Shown one piece after another: positions 16,134 to 25,815 of a stretch of DNA of 64,000 nt (the stretch's first letter is position 1; each line of letters opens with the position of its first letter). Position numbers and translations under genes: made by a program. Source of the stretch: Paraburkholderia heleia NBRC 101817 (GTDB lineage: Bacteria > Pseudomonadota > Gammaproteobacteria > Burkholderiales > Burkholderiaceae); contig NZ_BBJH01000001.1 in the NCBI RefSeq assembly GCF_000739775.1, positions 1 through 64,000 on the forward strand. Reading direction: 5' to 3'. The notes under the pieces are model-generated. The model ran no database searches. It saw nothing but the letters and a program-made list of their open reading frames with translations, and had not been told where the DNA came from.

Positions 16134-18728
16134 TCAGGGCTGGCGGACCTGGCCGGCGCGGCGTCGCGTGAAGAAGTTTTCCAGCGCGTCGAAGAACGCG
16201 TCGATGAGGCGCATGTAGCCTTGCCAGCTCAGCTCGATCAACTGCATGAGGCCGTGCAGTGGTGCGTCGGAGGGCGGCACGTCCTCCCACTCGAGCCAGG
16301 CATCGGCGCGGCCGAACGTGCATTCCACGAGCTTGCGCTCCATTTCCATCGTCATGCTGGTAAAGCGCACGCCGAGGCGCCGGTCGGCGAGACGCGCGAC
16401 CACGGCGGGGAAGTCGTGCTCCAGCACGCCGCGCGCGAGCGTCACGTTGATGCGCTCGCCGGGCTCGAGCTTCGCTACGGCGTCGGCAGGCAGCATGAGG
16501 CCGAGGCCGCCCATCGAATAGTTCTCGGTCTTGCAGGCGAGCGTGCGGCCGTCGGGCAGCGTGAGCATGGCGGGCACGCGCAGCGGAATGCGGTGCGCCA
16601 CGCGCACCTGCTTCGCCTCCTTGGCCACGCCGAGCGCGAGCCCGAGAATGGTGAGATTCACGCCGGCCCAGAAGAGGTTCATGAACACGGTGGCGGGCTC
16701 CTCGGACCGCCAGATCGTGAGGCGGCCGATGCCGGCGAGCACAGAGCACACGTTGATCGCGAGCAGCACGAGATAGGGCTTCGAAATCGTCCAGTCGAGA
16801 TACTCGTGTTCGATATGGCCGCCCTTCGAGGTCACGTTGAACTTGCCGAGCTTCGGATTGATGAGCGCCATGGTGGTGGGCAGCACGATGTACCACGCGA
16901 GCACGGACTCATAGGCTTCGGCCCAGAACGAGTGCCGGTAGCGCCCCTGGATGCGCGAGTTGGCAATCGCGGCAATCACGAGATACGGCACCACGTAGGC
17001 GAGGATCACGGGCGCGGGCGTGTTGATCACGTGCAGTCCGAAATACAGGTACGCGCTGGGCATCACGAGGAAGATGAGCCGCGGGAAGCCATAGAAGAAG
17101 TGCAGCATGGCGTTGCTGTAGCACATGCGCTGGAAGAACGAGAGCCCCTTGCCGATCCACGGATTGTCGACGCGGAAGATTTGCGTCATGCCGCGCGCCC
17201 AGCGGATGCGCTGGCCGATGTGATCGGCGAGGCTGTCGGTGGCGAGGCCCGCCGCCTGCACGGTGCGCAGGTAGGCCGACGTATAGCCGTGGCGATGCAG
17301 CCGCAGCGAGGTGTGGGCGTCCTCGGTCACGGTCTCGGTCGCGATGCCGCCAATGTGCTCGAGCGCCGAGCGCTTGATGACCGCGCACGAGCCGCAGAAG
17401 AACGTGGCGTCCCAGAAGTCGTTGCCGTCCTGGATCAGCCCGTAGAAGAGGCTGCCTTCGTTGGGCACGCGGTGGAATGTGTCGAAGTTGCGCTCGAACG
17501 GATCGGGCGAGAAGAAGTGGTGCGGCGTCTGCACCATCGCGCATTTTTTGTCGGCGAGAAAGACGCCCACGGTCGTTTGCAGGAAGGAGCGCGTGGGAAT
17601 GTGGTCGCAGTCGAAAATCGCGATGTACTCGCCCTGCGTGAGCGGCAGCGCGTGATTGATGTTGCCGGCCTTCGCATGCGTGTGCTCGGTGCGCACGATA
17701 TAGCCCACGCCTGCTTGCTCGGCGAAGCGGCGGAATTCGTCGCGCGTGCCGTCGTCGAGAATGTAGACACGCAGCTTGTCGCGCGGCCAGTCGATCGAGC
17801 TTGCCGCGAACACGGTTGGCCGCACCACCGAAAGCGGCTCGTTGTAGGTCGGAATGTAGAGGTCGACGGTCGGCCAGTCGGCGGGGTCGTCGGGCAGCGG
17901 CTGCGGCTTGCGGCGCAGCGGCCAGGCGGTCTGCACGTAGCCGAAGATCAGCACGATCCACGTGTAGAGCTCGGCCGCGTAGAGGATGTAGCCGACGACG
18001 GCCTCGGCGGGGCTCGAAAGATGCAGCGTTTGCGTGCTGCGCCACCAGACGTAGCGGCCCGTCATGAGGATCGAGAGCATCACCATGAGCGTGGTGGCGA
18101 GACGCCCCGGCAGGCGGCGCGCGATCATCACCACGACGTACACGAGCAGGAACAGCAGCACCTGGCCTGCGAACGGCAGAGGCGTCGTGCACACGGCGAT
18201 GGCTGCGACGAACGCGAGCCACAGGAGGCACTGGCGCAGGAAGGGCACGCTGTCGAGCGCCGCCGAAAGCGTCTCGAGGCGCTGCTCGATGCCTTCCCAC
18301 GGCACGTCGGGCAGGCGCGCGCCGACTGCCGCGCTCGCGCGCGCGGCGCGGCGATAGACGGGTTCGAGCCGCCTGTCGAGCCACGCGCGCAGCGCGAAGC
18401 GATGGTGCCCCTGCGGCGACTTGTGGAGCTTGCGCAGATCGGCGGCGAGACGCTGACGCGCGCGCCGCGGGCGCAGGAAGATGTGCAGGAGCCACGCGCC
18501 GACGCTGCGGTCGCGGCCCATGTTCAGCCGCTGGCCGATGTCCTTGCCGAGCTGCGCGAAGGCGAGCGCAGGCACGTCGCGCTCGCCTTCGCGCGGCGGC
18601 CGGAAGAAGGCGCGCAGCAGCCACTGGGCAAGCGGCGCGTCGGGCGCGAGATTGAGCTCGGGCGCGCTCAGGCGGCGCAGTGAGGCCCAGAATGCCGTCC
18701 ACACGGCGACGATACGCTCGCGCATCAT
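16134..18728 (-). CDS. bcsA: Cellulose synthase catalytic subunit BcsA
   Basis: An 864-residue inner-membrane glycosyltransferase (GT2) that polymerises UDP-glucose into beta-1,4-glucan and extrudes it with BcsB. Seen in order: N-terminal soluble extension and several membrane segments, catalytic motifs ILDDGTRDEF, FDCDHIP, TEDAHTSLRLH and QRIRWARG (506-513), further membrane segments, then a PilZ domain with RVAHR (709-713) and ENYSMGGLG for cyclic-di-GMP binding. Longer upstream frames exist, but ATGATG at 18728 overlaps the bcsQ stop by four bases, as in the other junctions. Activation by cyclic di-GMP is expected from the intact PilZ motifs. Confidence 0.97.
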   Translation of the reverse strand: MMRERIVAVWTAFWASLRRLSAPELNLAPDAPLAQWLLRAFFRPPREGERDVPALAFAQLGKDIGQRLNMGRDRSVGAWLLHIFLRPRRARQRLAADLRKLHKSPQGHHRFALRAWLDRRLEPVYRRAARASAAVGARLPDVPWEGIEQRLETLSAALDSVPFLRQCLLWLAFVAAIAVCTTPLPFAGQVLLFLLVYVVVMIARRLPGRLATTLMVMLSILMTGRYVWWRSTQTLHLSSPAEAVVGYILYAAELYTWIVLIFGYVQTAWPLRRKPQPLPDDPADWPTVDLYIPTYNEPLSVVRPTVFAASSIDWPRDKLRVYILDDGTRDEFRRFAEQAGVGYIVRTEHTHAKAGNINHALPLTQGEYIAIFDCDHIPTRSFLQTTVGVFLADKKCAMVQTPHHFFSPDPFERNFDTFHRVPNEGSLFYGLIQDGNDFWDATFFCGSCAVIKRSALEHIGGIATETVTEDAHTSLRLHRHGYTSAYLRTVQAAGLATDSLADHIGQRIRWARGMTQIFRVDNPWIGKGLSFFQRMCYSNAMLHFFYGFPRLIFLVMPSAYLYFGLHVINTPAPVILAYVVPYLVIAAIANSRIQGRYRHSFWAEAYESVLAWYIVLPTTMALINPKLGKFNVTSKGGHIEHEYLDWTISKPYLVLLAINVCSVLAGIGRLTIWRSEEPATVFMNLFWAGVNLTILGLALGVAKEAKQVRVAHRIPLRVPAMLTLPDGRTLACKTENYSMGGLGLMLPADAVAKLEPGERINVTLARGVLEHDFPAVVARLADRRLGVRFTSMTMEMERKLVECTFGRADAWLEWEDVPPSDAPLHGLMQLIELSWQGYMRLIDAFFDALENFFTRRRAGQVRQP

Positions 18729-19558
18729 GGCGCGCTCCCGCGCGCAGCATGTTGCGCGAGCAGTTCGTCGGGTGCGTCGAGGCTCGCGCCCGTGCTCCAG
18801 TACGAGAGCCACGAGGCGATGCCGTGAAGGTCGTGCGCGGCCTGTGAGCTGGGCGCGCTCAGGCAGAAGTTCTCGCCGGCGGCGAGCGCGGCGGGCACGC
18901 CGGTGTCTGCATGCACGAGATATGGGAGCATGGCGGCGCCGAGGCGCGCGCGCAGCAGTGAAACGACGTCCATATGCAACTGGCGCGCCGGCACGACCGC
19001 ATTGGCGACGAACACGCTGCGCTTCTGTGCGCGCACGAGCGCGGCGATCAGGCGCGGCAGCGTCGCGCACGCCGTGGCGCAGGGCGTGAGGACGCCGAGT
19101 ACGAGGTCGGCGGCCTCGATCGCCTGGCGTGCGTGCGCCGAGGGCCACGTGCCGGCATCGACGAGCGCGATCGTATGCGCCGGCAGGTCCACGCGGGCGA
19201 GCAGTTCGCGCAGCCAGCCGGGGCGCGCGTCGAGCAGGGCGCCGGCATCGTCGTCGCGCGGGTCGCCGGAGGCAGTGCCGTCAGCGAGGCTGCCCCACGG
19301 CAGCACGAGCACGCCGTCGTCGCTTTGCAGCGCGGCGCGCGACCAGGCGTCGTCGGCGCCGGGGCCGCCTGCCAGATGCGTGACGAGCCCTTCGCGCGCG
19401 CTCTCGCGCAGCCCGAAATGGAGCGCCAGCACGTTGCGCGGGTCGCATTCCGCGGCGAGCGCAACATGTTCGCGCGTCGCCAGCAAACCGGCGAGCGCCG
19501 CGGTGAGGGTGGTGCGGCCCGCACCGCCCACGCTGGAGACGATGGCGATGGTTTTCAT
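18725..19558 (-). CDS. bcsQ: Cellulose biosynthesis ParA/MinD-like protein BcsQ
   Basis: A 277-residue cytoplasmic MinD/ParA-family protein that in E. coli localises the cellulose machine at the pole and supports its assembly. It begins MKTIAIVSSVGGAGRTTLTA: a deviant Walker A in which both expected lysines are replaced (Val for the first, Arg for the second), as also occurs in enteric BcsQ. Later segments include VALVDAGTWPSA and the ADLVLGVLTPCATAC switch region. Start and end overlap neighbours by four bases each (bcsF upstream, bcsA downstream). Binding with BcsR and BcsE is expected from the E. coli complex. Confidence 0.9.
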   Translation of the reverse strand: MKTIAIVSSVGGAGRTTLTAALAGLLATREHVALAAECDPRNVLALHFGLRESAREGLVTHLAGGPGADDAWSRAALQSDDGVLVLPWGSLADGTASGDPRDDDAGALLDARPGWLRELLARVDLPAHTIALVDAGTWPSAHARQAIEAADLVLGVLTPCATACATLPRLIAALVRAQKRSVFVANAVVPARQLHMDVVSLLRARLGAAMLPYLVHADTGVPAALAAGENFCLSAPSSQAAHDLHGIASWLSYWSTGASLDAPDELLAQHAARGSAP

Positions 19559-19758
19559 CGGCGCGGTCCCGTCTGGCTGAAGCGGCGCTGTCCGCGAATC
19601 AGCAGGGCGTCGACCTGCGGCGGGAGCTGCAGCGGGCGCGAGCGTGCGGGGCGCAGCCACATGGGCACGAAGCGCGCAAGACGCAGGCGCCAGCCGATCC
19701 AGTAGAGCGGCACGGCAAGTATCAAGCCCCAGACGAAGTAGCCGAGGAAGAGGTTCAT
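19555..19758 (-). CDS. bcsF: Small membrane protein BcsF
   Basis: A 67-residue protein with one N-terminal membrane helix (LFLGYFVWGLILAVPLYWIGW, in two parts around a central proline) and a basic cytoplasmic tail (RLRLARFVPMWLRPARSR). This is the architecture of E. coli BcsF (63 residues), which anchors BcsE to the membrane and links it to BcsG. It sits between bcsE (nine bases upstream) and bcsQ (four-base overlap). Sequence similarity is too low for certainty, so the name rests mainly on size, topology and position. Confidence 0.75.
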   Translation of the reverse strand: MNLFLGYFVWGLILAVPLYWIGWRLRLARFVPMWLRPARSRPLQLPPQVDALLIRGQRRFSQTGPRR

Positions 19759-19767
19759 GTCGCTCTC

Positions 19768-21621
19768 CTATGCTTTGAGCGGCAGCGGCGCGCGCTGCGG
19801 CGCGGCTCGCGGTTTCGCGCGGTCGGTGCGCGCGGTGGCGTCGAGCGCGGGCAACAGGTCGCCGTTTATGGGAGCGATGCTGACCGGCACTGCGGGTTCC
19901 GGCGCCGCGCTTTCTGTCGTGGCTGTCATGGCTGGGCCCGGCGCGATCGCGGCAGCCGCGGCCGGCGGCACGGTCTGGCCGCTGGCCTGCACCGGGACGG
20001 CCGCGGGCGCGGCGGGCTGCCCCTCGTTGATCGCGAGCCAGCCCGAATAGTCGGGCGGCGGCGCGGTGTCGATTTCCTCGCTGAGCGTGGCGAGCGCCTG
20101 CGTGATCGCGCGGCCGTCGCCGTAGCGCTCCTCGCCCTGGAACAACTCAGCGAGCGGCCGCTGGAACACGCGCTGGCACACGGCGTCGGCGTCGCTCATG
20201 CGGCACGCGAAGAAGAACACGTAGAGGCTGTCGCCGCTCGCCGTCACGATGTCGCCCGCGCGGCGCAGATGGCACGCCTTGAGCGCATCCACGTGCGCCA
20301 CTTCCGGCATCAGCGCGAGGCGGATCAGCACGCTCGGCAACTGGATCACGCGGCTGCGCTCCACTGCCGCGCCCACGAGTTCGACGAAGTGCGCCGCGCC
20401 CACGTAGCCGCTCTCCTCGCCATGCACCACGGCGGCGAGCGCCGCACGGTAGTCGGCGGGCATGGGCCGCGAATACACCTGGCCCTGCAGACTGTCGACG
20501 ATGGCCTCGACCTGCGCGAGCGGCGTCTGCCTCGCGATCACGCGGTTCGCGCCGAGGTTGAGCATGAGCGACTCGTAGCGCATGGCCACGGCGTCCTCGC
20601 GCACGATGATCTTGAGCGCTTCGCCGCACTGCAGGCGCAGCGTATGCACCTGCTCAGCGAGCGTTTCGAGGTCGCGGTTCACGCTGAAATCGAGAATCAC
20701 CGTGGCCGCGACCGAGGTGCGTGCAGCGGCCACGGCGGCCTCGTTGTTATCGACGATCTGCCAGGCCGGCGGCAGTACACGCTCGTGCAACATCGCGTCG
20801 CGCGAAACGATCACGCGGCCTTCGTCGGGCGCGAGCAGGCCCGCCTCGCCGATCTCGGTTTCGAAGGTGCCGCCGGAAACCGTGAGCCGGTGATCGGCGG
20901 CGGAAAAGCGCAGCGGCACGCTCTGGCTGCCGTGCACGGCGTCGGCCGTGCGCCAGAACGCGACTTCCCAGTGATACTGCCCCTGCACCTGGTGCAATTG
21001 CGCGGCGCCCGCGAAGCGCGCCTGGAAGGCGCCCAGCTCGGGATGCTCGTGATCGTCGCCGAGGCCGGGCGGCGCTGCCACCATCAGCACGCCGTGTCGA
21101 TGCTGCGCGCACCAGCCCGCGAGCTGCGCGCCCTGAGCCGCGAGCACGGCGGAGTCCTGCCAGTCGAAGAACGCCTCCGCGCCTTCGATGAAGAACTGGC
21201 TTTCGGGCGCGGCGCACTGCCCGGCCAGCGCGTTGAGCGCTTCGATCAGCACCTGCGCGCCGTCGCGTTCGGGGAGCGGGCGCAGCGCGCATACGTTTGC
21301 CCACGCATGCGTCGAACCGCTCCTGTCGAGATCGACGCCATGCTCGCGCAGCGCAGCCGCGAGGCTCGCGCCGTCGCGCGTGGAAAGGACGGTGGCGGGA
21401 CCCGTGAGCGCGGCGGCGGCGGTTTGCCAGAAGAGCGCGTCGCGCGCGGGCGAGGCGCTCGCGTAGACCACGTGCACCTGGCCCGCGCCGAGCGAAGCGA
21501 GCGAGGCCGGCAGGCCGTCGATCGCGAGCGGCTCGCGGCGCGCGAGCCGCGAGAACAGCGAGCGGCGCGTATGGCGGGCGGCGCCGGCGGGCGCAGCGGG
21601 AAGGGTGGCGGGATCGTTCAT
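19768..21621 (-). CDS. bcsE: Cellulose biosynthesis c-di-GMP-binding protein BcsE
   Basis: A 617-residue cytoplasmic protein of the BcsE family. A degenerate ATPase-like middle (FFIEGAEAFFDWQDSAVLA, AAPPGLGDDHEHPELG) is followed by a receiver-like region and a GGDEF-like domain whose I-site RAGD is intact at residues 454-457 (HLRRAGDIVTASGDSLYVFF), the RxGD motif that binds cyclic di-GMP in E. coli BcsE. The last 90 residues are Pro/Ala-rich and probably disordered. In enterics BcsE boosts cellulose output and recruits BcsF/BcsG. It follows bcsC by 81 bases and precedes bcsF by nine. Confidence 0.9.
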   Translation of the reverse strand: MNDPATLPAAPAGAARHTRRSLFSRLARREPLAIDGLPASLASLGAGQVHVVYASASPARDALFWQTAAAALTGPATVLSTRDGASLAAALREHGVDLDRSGSTHAWANVCALRPLPERDGAQVLIEALNALAGQCAAPESQFFIEGAEAFFDWQDSAVLAAQGAQLAGWCAQHRHGVLMVAAPPGLGDDHEHPELGAFQARFAGAAQLHQVQGQYHWEVAFWRTADAVHGSQSVPLRFSAADHRLTVSGGTFETEIGEAGLLAPDEGRVIVSRDAMLHERVLPPAWQIVDNNEAAVAAARTSVAATVILDFSVNRDLETLAEQVHTLRLQCGEALKIIVREDAVAMRYESLMLNLGANRVIARQTPLAQVEAIVDSLQGQVYSRPMPADYRAALAAVVHGEESGYVGAAHFVELVGAAVERSRVIQLPSVLIRLALMPEVAHVDALKACHLRRAGDIVTASGDSLYVFFFACRMSDADAVCQRVFQRPLAELFQGEERYGDGRAITQALATLSEEIDTAPPPDYSGWLAINEGQPAAPAAVPVQASGQTVPPAAAAAIAPGPAMTATTESAAPEPAVPVSIAPINGDLLPALDATARTDRAKPRAAPQRAPLPLKA

Positions 21622-21702
21622 CTCATCGCTCGTCTTGCTCGTTTCGCGGATTGCATCGTCGCGGGTGTCGTCTTCATCATGTGCGCTCGTTCGGTGGCCA
21701 CG

Positions 21703-24700
21703 TCAGTAAGCCGAATAGGGGACGACCGGCCGCGGCGGGAACGGCACCGGGCCCTTTTGCGGCGAGAAGAAGTAGCGCATGTAAAGCACGCCCACGTTCG
21801 GCGCATAGTCGCGCGAGCGGTCGAGCCGGAAGCGGCCGCCCACCACGAAGTGCGGCGTCACGCGATATTCGGCCGCCGCTTCGACCGTGTAGCTGAAGCC
21901 GCCGCCCGAGCCGCCGCCGAAGAACGGCGAGCCGAGGTCGTTGGCGTTCGTGAAGGCGAGCGCCTGGGCCTGCAGGCCTGGGCGCGTCGGGTAGAACGGC
22001 GACTCGTTCTCGTTCGTGAACGACATGCCCACCGATCCGTCGATCTCCCATGAAAGCTTCTTGTAGCGTCCGGTCCAGTCGAGCGGAATGCTGACCGAAA
22101 AATAGCTTTGCGGGCTGTAGTAGCCGCCGTTACCGAACGTATAGTTGTGCTCGTTCTTCGAGTATTTCCAGTAATTGAGCGTGAGGCCGCTCGACACGAT
22201 CTGGTCGGGCCGCCTGAACACCGACCAGTCGTAGCCGCTGCGAACCTTGAACTCCTGGTTGGTCTCAACGTTGGTGCCGGTCAGCAGGCCGAAACCAATA
22301 CTCGTGAAGATCGTGCCAGGCCCGAAGTCCTGCGCGCCGCGCACGGTGAAGCCGTTGCGCACCACGCCGCCCCACTTCTCGCCAGTGACCGGATCGATGC
22401 CGCCTGCATAGGAAACCAGGCTGGCGGTCACAGGCCTGCGCGAGACGTCGAGCGAGAGCGACGAACCGCCCTGGAAGTCGTGCCGGTACTGAATGCCGCC
22501 CAGCACGCTCGTGATCGGAAAGCCTACCGGCGTGCTGCCGATATCGGCGCGCCAGCTATTGTTCGCACCACTGAACTCGTAACCCGCCGCGAGCGCGACG
22601 CCCGTCGCGGTCTCGTTGATGGATCCGAGCCCGGCGTTGCCGAGCGCGGCGATCTTGCCGTACTGGTACGCGACGCCGAGGTCGTTGCCGGGCAGCGTGC
22701 CCGCGTTCAGGTAGACCGTGTCGGCGTGGAAGAAATAGTGGCCCGTATAGCCATCGGGAATACGAACGTATAGCGGGACTTCGGTGGCGTGCAACTCGGA
22801 AATGCCGGGGTCGCCCGAAAGGTTCGACTGATACCAGCCGGTCGCGACCTGCCCCTGCTTGCGGTCTTCCAGGCCCTGCAGCGCGCGGCCTGCCGACGTC
22901 GTGCCGTCGGCGTCGGGCTGCGTGCCTTCTGCCACTTCCTGCGTGCGCGAGGCGCGATAGAGGCTCGCGGCTTCGTTGTAGTTGCCGCGCGCCTGCGCCA
23001 CGCGCCCCGCCTGGATCGTGACGTCCGGGTTGTCAGGATACTGCTCGCGCAACGGATCGACCACGGCGGAAGCCTCGTTGTTCAGCCCGAGCGCGGTGAA
23101 GCGCCGCGCCACGGCAAGGCGCGTGTCGATGTCGTTCTCCGCGGTGTCGGCCAGCACTGCGCGCACCATGTCGGCGGCCTCCCGGTCTCGGCCCATGCGC
23201 TCCAGCATACGCGCAACGGCGAGGCGTGCGTCGGCGTCGTCGGGTTGCGTCGCGAGTACCTTTTGCGCGGAGGCCATCGCGCCCTGGTAGTCGCCCTTCG
23301 CTTCGCGCAGATCGACGTCTTCGAGCAACCAGCGCCTCGTCGTTTTGAGGCGCTCGGGCACGGCGTCGAGCGTATGGCGGGCGCCCGTCAGGTCGCCCGC
23401 CTCGATCTGGCGACCGGTTTCGCGCGCGGCGAGGCGCAGCTCCTGGTCGTCGAGGTTAGCCTTCTGGTCGTCGGTGAGGCCGGGCTGGTCGCGCGTCGCG
23501 TCGATCCAGTTCGCCCACGCGTCGTCGCGGTTGGCCGCCGCCAGCAACTCGCCGTAGCGCACGCGCGCGCCGTTCGCCGCCGGGTCGTCGGGGTGCGCCG
23601 CGAGCCAGTCCTGCACGAGCTTCAGGCCCCGGTCCGGCTCGCCTGTCGCGATCCACTCGCGCCCGACCGTGGCGAGCATCTGCGGGTCGTTGGCCGCGTT
23701 CGCGTCGGCGGCGGCGGAATCGAGCAGCGCGCGCGCCTCGTCTTCCTTGCCCTGAGCGATGAGCTGGCGGGCCTGCGCGATCTTCTTCTGCGCGGCGAGA
23801 TTGCCCATCAGCTCGCGCATGCCTTCGCTGCGCCCGGCTGCGGGCACGGCGTCGAGCTGCGCGGCCGCCGCATCGACATCGTCCACGGAATTCAGATAGA
23901 GCGCCGTGGCGTAGCGCATGTCGGGCGTCTGCGAGACCTTCAGGCCGTCTTCCATGACCTGGCGGCCCAGTGCGGGCAGGCCCAGATCGCGGTATTGGCG
24001 CGCGAGCCTGAAACGCGTCCAGGCATCGTCGGGCGTGAGGCGCACGGCTTCTTCGAGCTTCGCGATAGCCGGGCTCTTGCGGTTGTCGGCGAGCAACTGG
24101 TCCGCCTGGATCGAGAGCAGCTCGGCGCGCAGCTGCTTTTGCCCAGCGCCGGAGCCGCTCACGCGCGGCGCCGTGGCCGCGATGAGCGGCTCGATCTCGC
24201 TTGCGCGACCCGTCTCGCGCAGCACGCTCACGAGGCCGCGCAGCGCGTCCATGTCGGGCTTGGGCGCGTTCACGAGCGGACGCAGCACGGCTTCGGCTTC
24301 GAGCCACTTCTTCTGCGCGATGAGCGCGTTGCCGAGGATATCGCTGGCGGTCGTGTTGCCGGGGTCGAGCTTGAGCGCCTCGCGCGCGAGTGTTTCGGCT
24401 TCTTCGGGCTTGCCTTGCGAATTCGCCTCGCGCGCCTTGGCAATGGTGCCCCAGATGGTGGCCGTCTTTTCGAGGCTGCGCCACTTGCCGGCGTTGTCGG
24501 GGTCGAGCTCGAGGGCGCGTGCGAACAGCTCGCGCGCCTCGTCGTGGCGGCCTTCGCGCAGCCGCACGAGACCGAGCGCGCCGATGGTTTCGCCGTCGTT
24601 GGGGTTCGCGCGCTGCGCGCTTTGCAGCGAGGTTTCGGCGTCCTTGAGATCGCCGCGGTCGAGTTGCGCAAGGCCGCGCGCGCGATCGGTGGCGCCGGGC

Positions 24701-25815
24701 CCGGGGGGGCGTGCCCGCGCCTGGCTGGACGCTCGCGCGTTGCCTGCGGCCGTGGCCGGGGGCGCGCTAATGACGGCCGACGGGTTCTGCGCCAGGGCTT
24801 GCGCCTGCGCCTCGCCCTTCGCGCCGAGCTTCTTGCCGAGATCGGCGACGGTCTGCTTTGCGTCGGAGTCGTCGGGCACTTCCTGCAGATAGCGCAGATA
24901 CCACACGTAATAGGCGGGATCGTCGTGCCCGGCGCTCGCGAGCGCGCGCCGCCACAGTTCGAGCGCGAACGCACGGTTGCTGTCCTGCCGCTGGTACACG
25001 TGGTAGATGAGGTTGAGGCCTTCCATGCGCGTGTCGGCGCGGTCGGTGAGCAGGTCGCCGAGGATCAGCGCGAGACGGGGGTCGTCCGGATTGCGCTGCA
25101 CGCGCGTGCGCAATTCGCTGATCGCCTGCGCGCGGCCCGCGGTTGTGCCGGCCAGGATGCGGTAGTAGTCGCTCGCCAGGTCGCCCGCGGGCGCGCCGTT
25201 CGGAAAGAGCTTGAGCAGGCGCGCCGAGGCTTCCTCGCTCTTGCCGGCGGCCGAGAGCAGGCGGATCTGCGCCATCTCCATCTTGCCGCTCGTGGCGACG
25301 CGGTAGGCGTCGTCGAGTTCTTTCGTTGCGTTCGCATTCGGCGCGATTTTCTTGAGCTGCGCGAGGATTTTCGCGGCCTCGGCCGGGCGATTCGAGCGCA
25401 GCTCGATTTCGCCGAGCAATGCGAGCGCCTCGGGCTGCTGCGGGTCGAACAGCAGCGCTTTTTGCACGAGCCCGCGTGCGATATCCGGACGATTCTTGCC
25501 TTCCCACATGCGCGCGGCCGAGAGCAGCTGCGCGGCCTGGGCGGGCGTGGCGGCGTTGGCCGCGGGTTGCGGGCCTGCCTGCGCCGAGGCCGGATACGGC
25601 GAGGCCGTGAAGAGCAGCGCGACGATCGGCGCGAGTTTGGGTGCGAGTTTCGGTACGAAAGGCGCTGTGGTGTTCGGCAACGAGCGTTGCGGCATGGGGG
25701 AAACCGCCTCGCCCCGCAATGCGTGCGCAGCCGCGCGCCGCGCCTCGCGGCGCGTGCGGCGCACGTGCGCGGCGCGGCGGGCAGACGCGAGAGCGTTCAG
25801 CGCGGCGTGGGGCAT
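21703..25815 (-). CDS. bcsC: Cellulose export TPR/beta-barrel protein BcsC
   Basis: A large periplasmic and outer-membrane exporter (about 1,330-1,370 residues; E. coli BcsC has 1,157). After a signal peptide (PIVALLFTASPYPASAQA) comes a long array of TPR repeats (QKALLFDPQQPEALALLGEI; ELDPDNAGKWRSLEKTA; LARQYRDLGLPALGRQVM), then a C-terminal barrel of about 330 residues ending near RPVVPYSAY. Start is uncertain: ATG 25815 overlaps bcsZ but adds an Arg/Ala-rich leader of 40 residues, while ATG 25695 gives a normal signal peptide with a poor ribosome site. The protein carries the glucan through the periplasm and outer membrane. Confidence 0.93.
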   Translation of the reverse strand: MPHAALNALASARRAAHVRRTRREARRAAAHALRGEAVSPMPQRSLPNTTAPFVPKLAPKLAPIVALLFTASPYPASAQAGPQPAANAATPAQAAQLLSAARMWEGKNRPDIARGLVQKALLFDPQQPEALALLGEIELRSNRPAEAAKILAQLKKIAPNANATKELDDAYRVATSGKMEMAQIRLLSAAGKSEEASARLLKLFPNGAPAGDLASDYYRILAGTTAGRAQAISELRTRVQRNPDDPRLALILGDLLTDRADTRMEGLNLIYHVYQRQDSNRAFALELWRRALASAGHDDPAYYVWYLRYLQEVPDDSDAKQTVADLGKKLGAKGEAQAQALAQNPSAVISAPPATAAGNARASSQARARPPGPGATDRARGLAQLDRGDLKDAETSLQSAQRANPNDGETIGALGLVRLREGRHDEARELFARALELDPDNAGKWRSLEKTATIWGTIAKAREANSQGKPEEAETLAREALKLDPGNTTASDILGNALIAQKKWLEAEAVLRPLVNAPKPDMDALRGLVSVLRETGRASEIEPLIAATAPRVSGSGAGQKQLRAELLSIQADQLLADNRKSPAIAKLEEAVRLTPDDAWTRFRLARQYRDLGLPALGRQVMEDGLKVSQTPDMRYATALYLNSVDDVDAAAAQLDAVPAAGRSEGMRELMGNLAAQKKIAQARQLIAQGKEDEARALLDSAAADANAANDPQMLATVGREWIATGEPDRGLKLVQDWLAAHPDDPAANGARVRYGELLAAANRDDAWANWIDATRDQPGLTDDQKANLDDQELRLAARETGRQIEAGDLTGARHTLDAVPERLKTTRRWLLEDVDLREAKGDYQGAMASAQKVLATQPDDADARLAVARMLERMGRDREAADMVRAVLADTAENDIDTRLAVARRFTALGLNNEASAVVDPLREQYPDNPDVTIQAGRVAQARGNYNEAASLYRASRTQEVAEGTQPDADGTTSAGRALQGLEDRKQGQVATGWYQSNLSGDPGISELHATEVPLYVRIPDGYTGHYFFHADTVYLNAGTLPGNDLGVAYQYGKIAALGNAGLGSINETATGVALAAGYEFSGANNSWRADIGSTPVGFPITSVLGGIQYRHDFQGGSSLSLDVSRRPVTASLVSYAGGIDPVTGEKWGGVVRNGFTVRGAQDFGPGTIFTSIGFGLLTGTNVETNQEFKVRSGYDWSVFRRPDQIVSSGLTLNYWKYSKNEHNYTFGNGGYYSPQSYFSVSIPLDWTGRYKKLSWEIDGSVGMSFTNENESPFYPTRPGLQAQALAFTNANDLGSPFFGGGSGGGFSYTVEAAAEYRVTPHFVVGGRFRLDRSRDYAPNVGVLYMRYFFSPQKGPVPFPPRPVVPYSAY

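Noticed and set aside
14328..18683. A 1,451-codon open frame on the plus strand opposite bcsG, bcsA and bcsR
   Set aside because: It is Arg/His/Glu-rich nonsense caused by high GC in antisense to well-identified bcs genes; no domain is visible.
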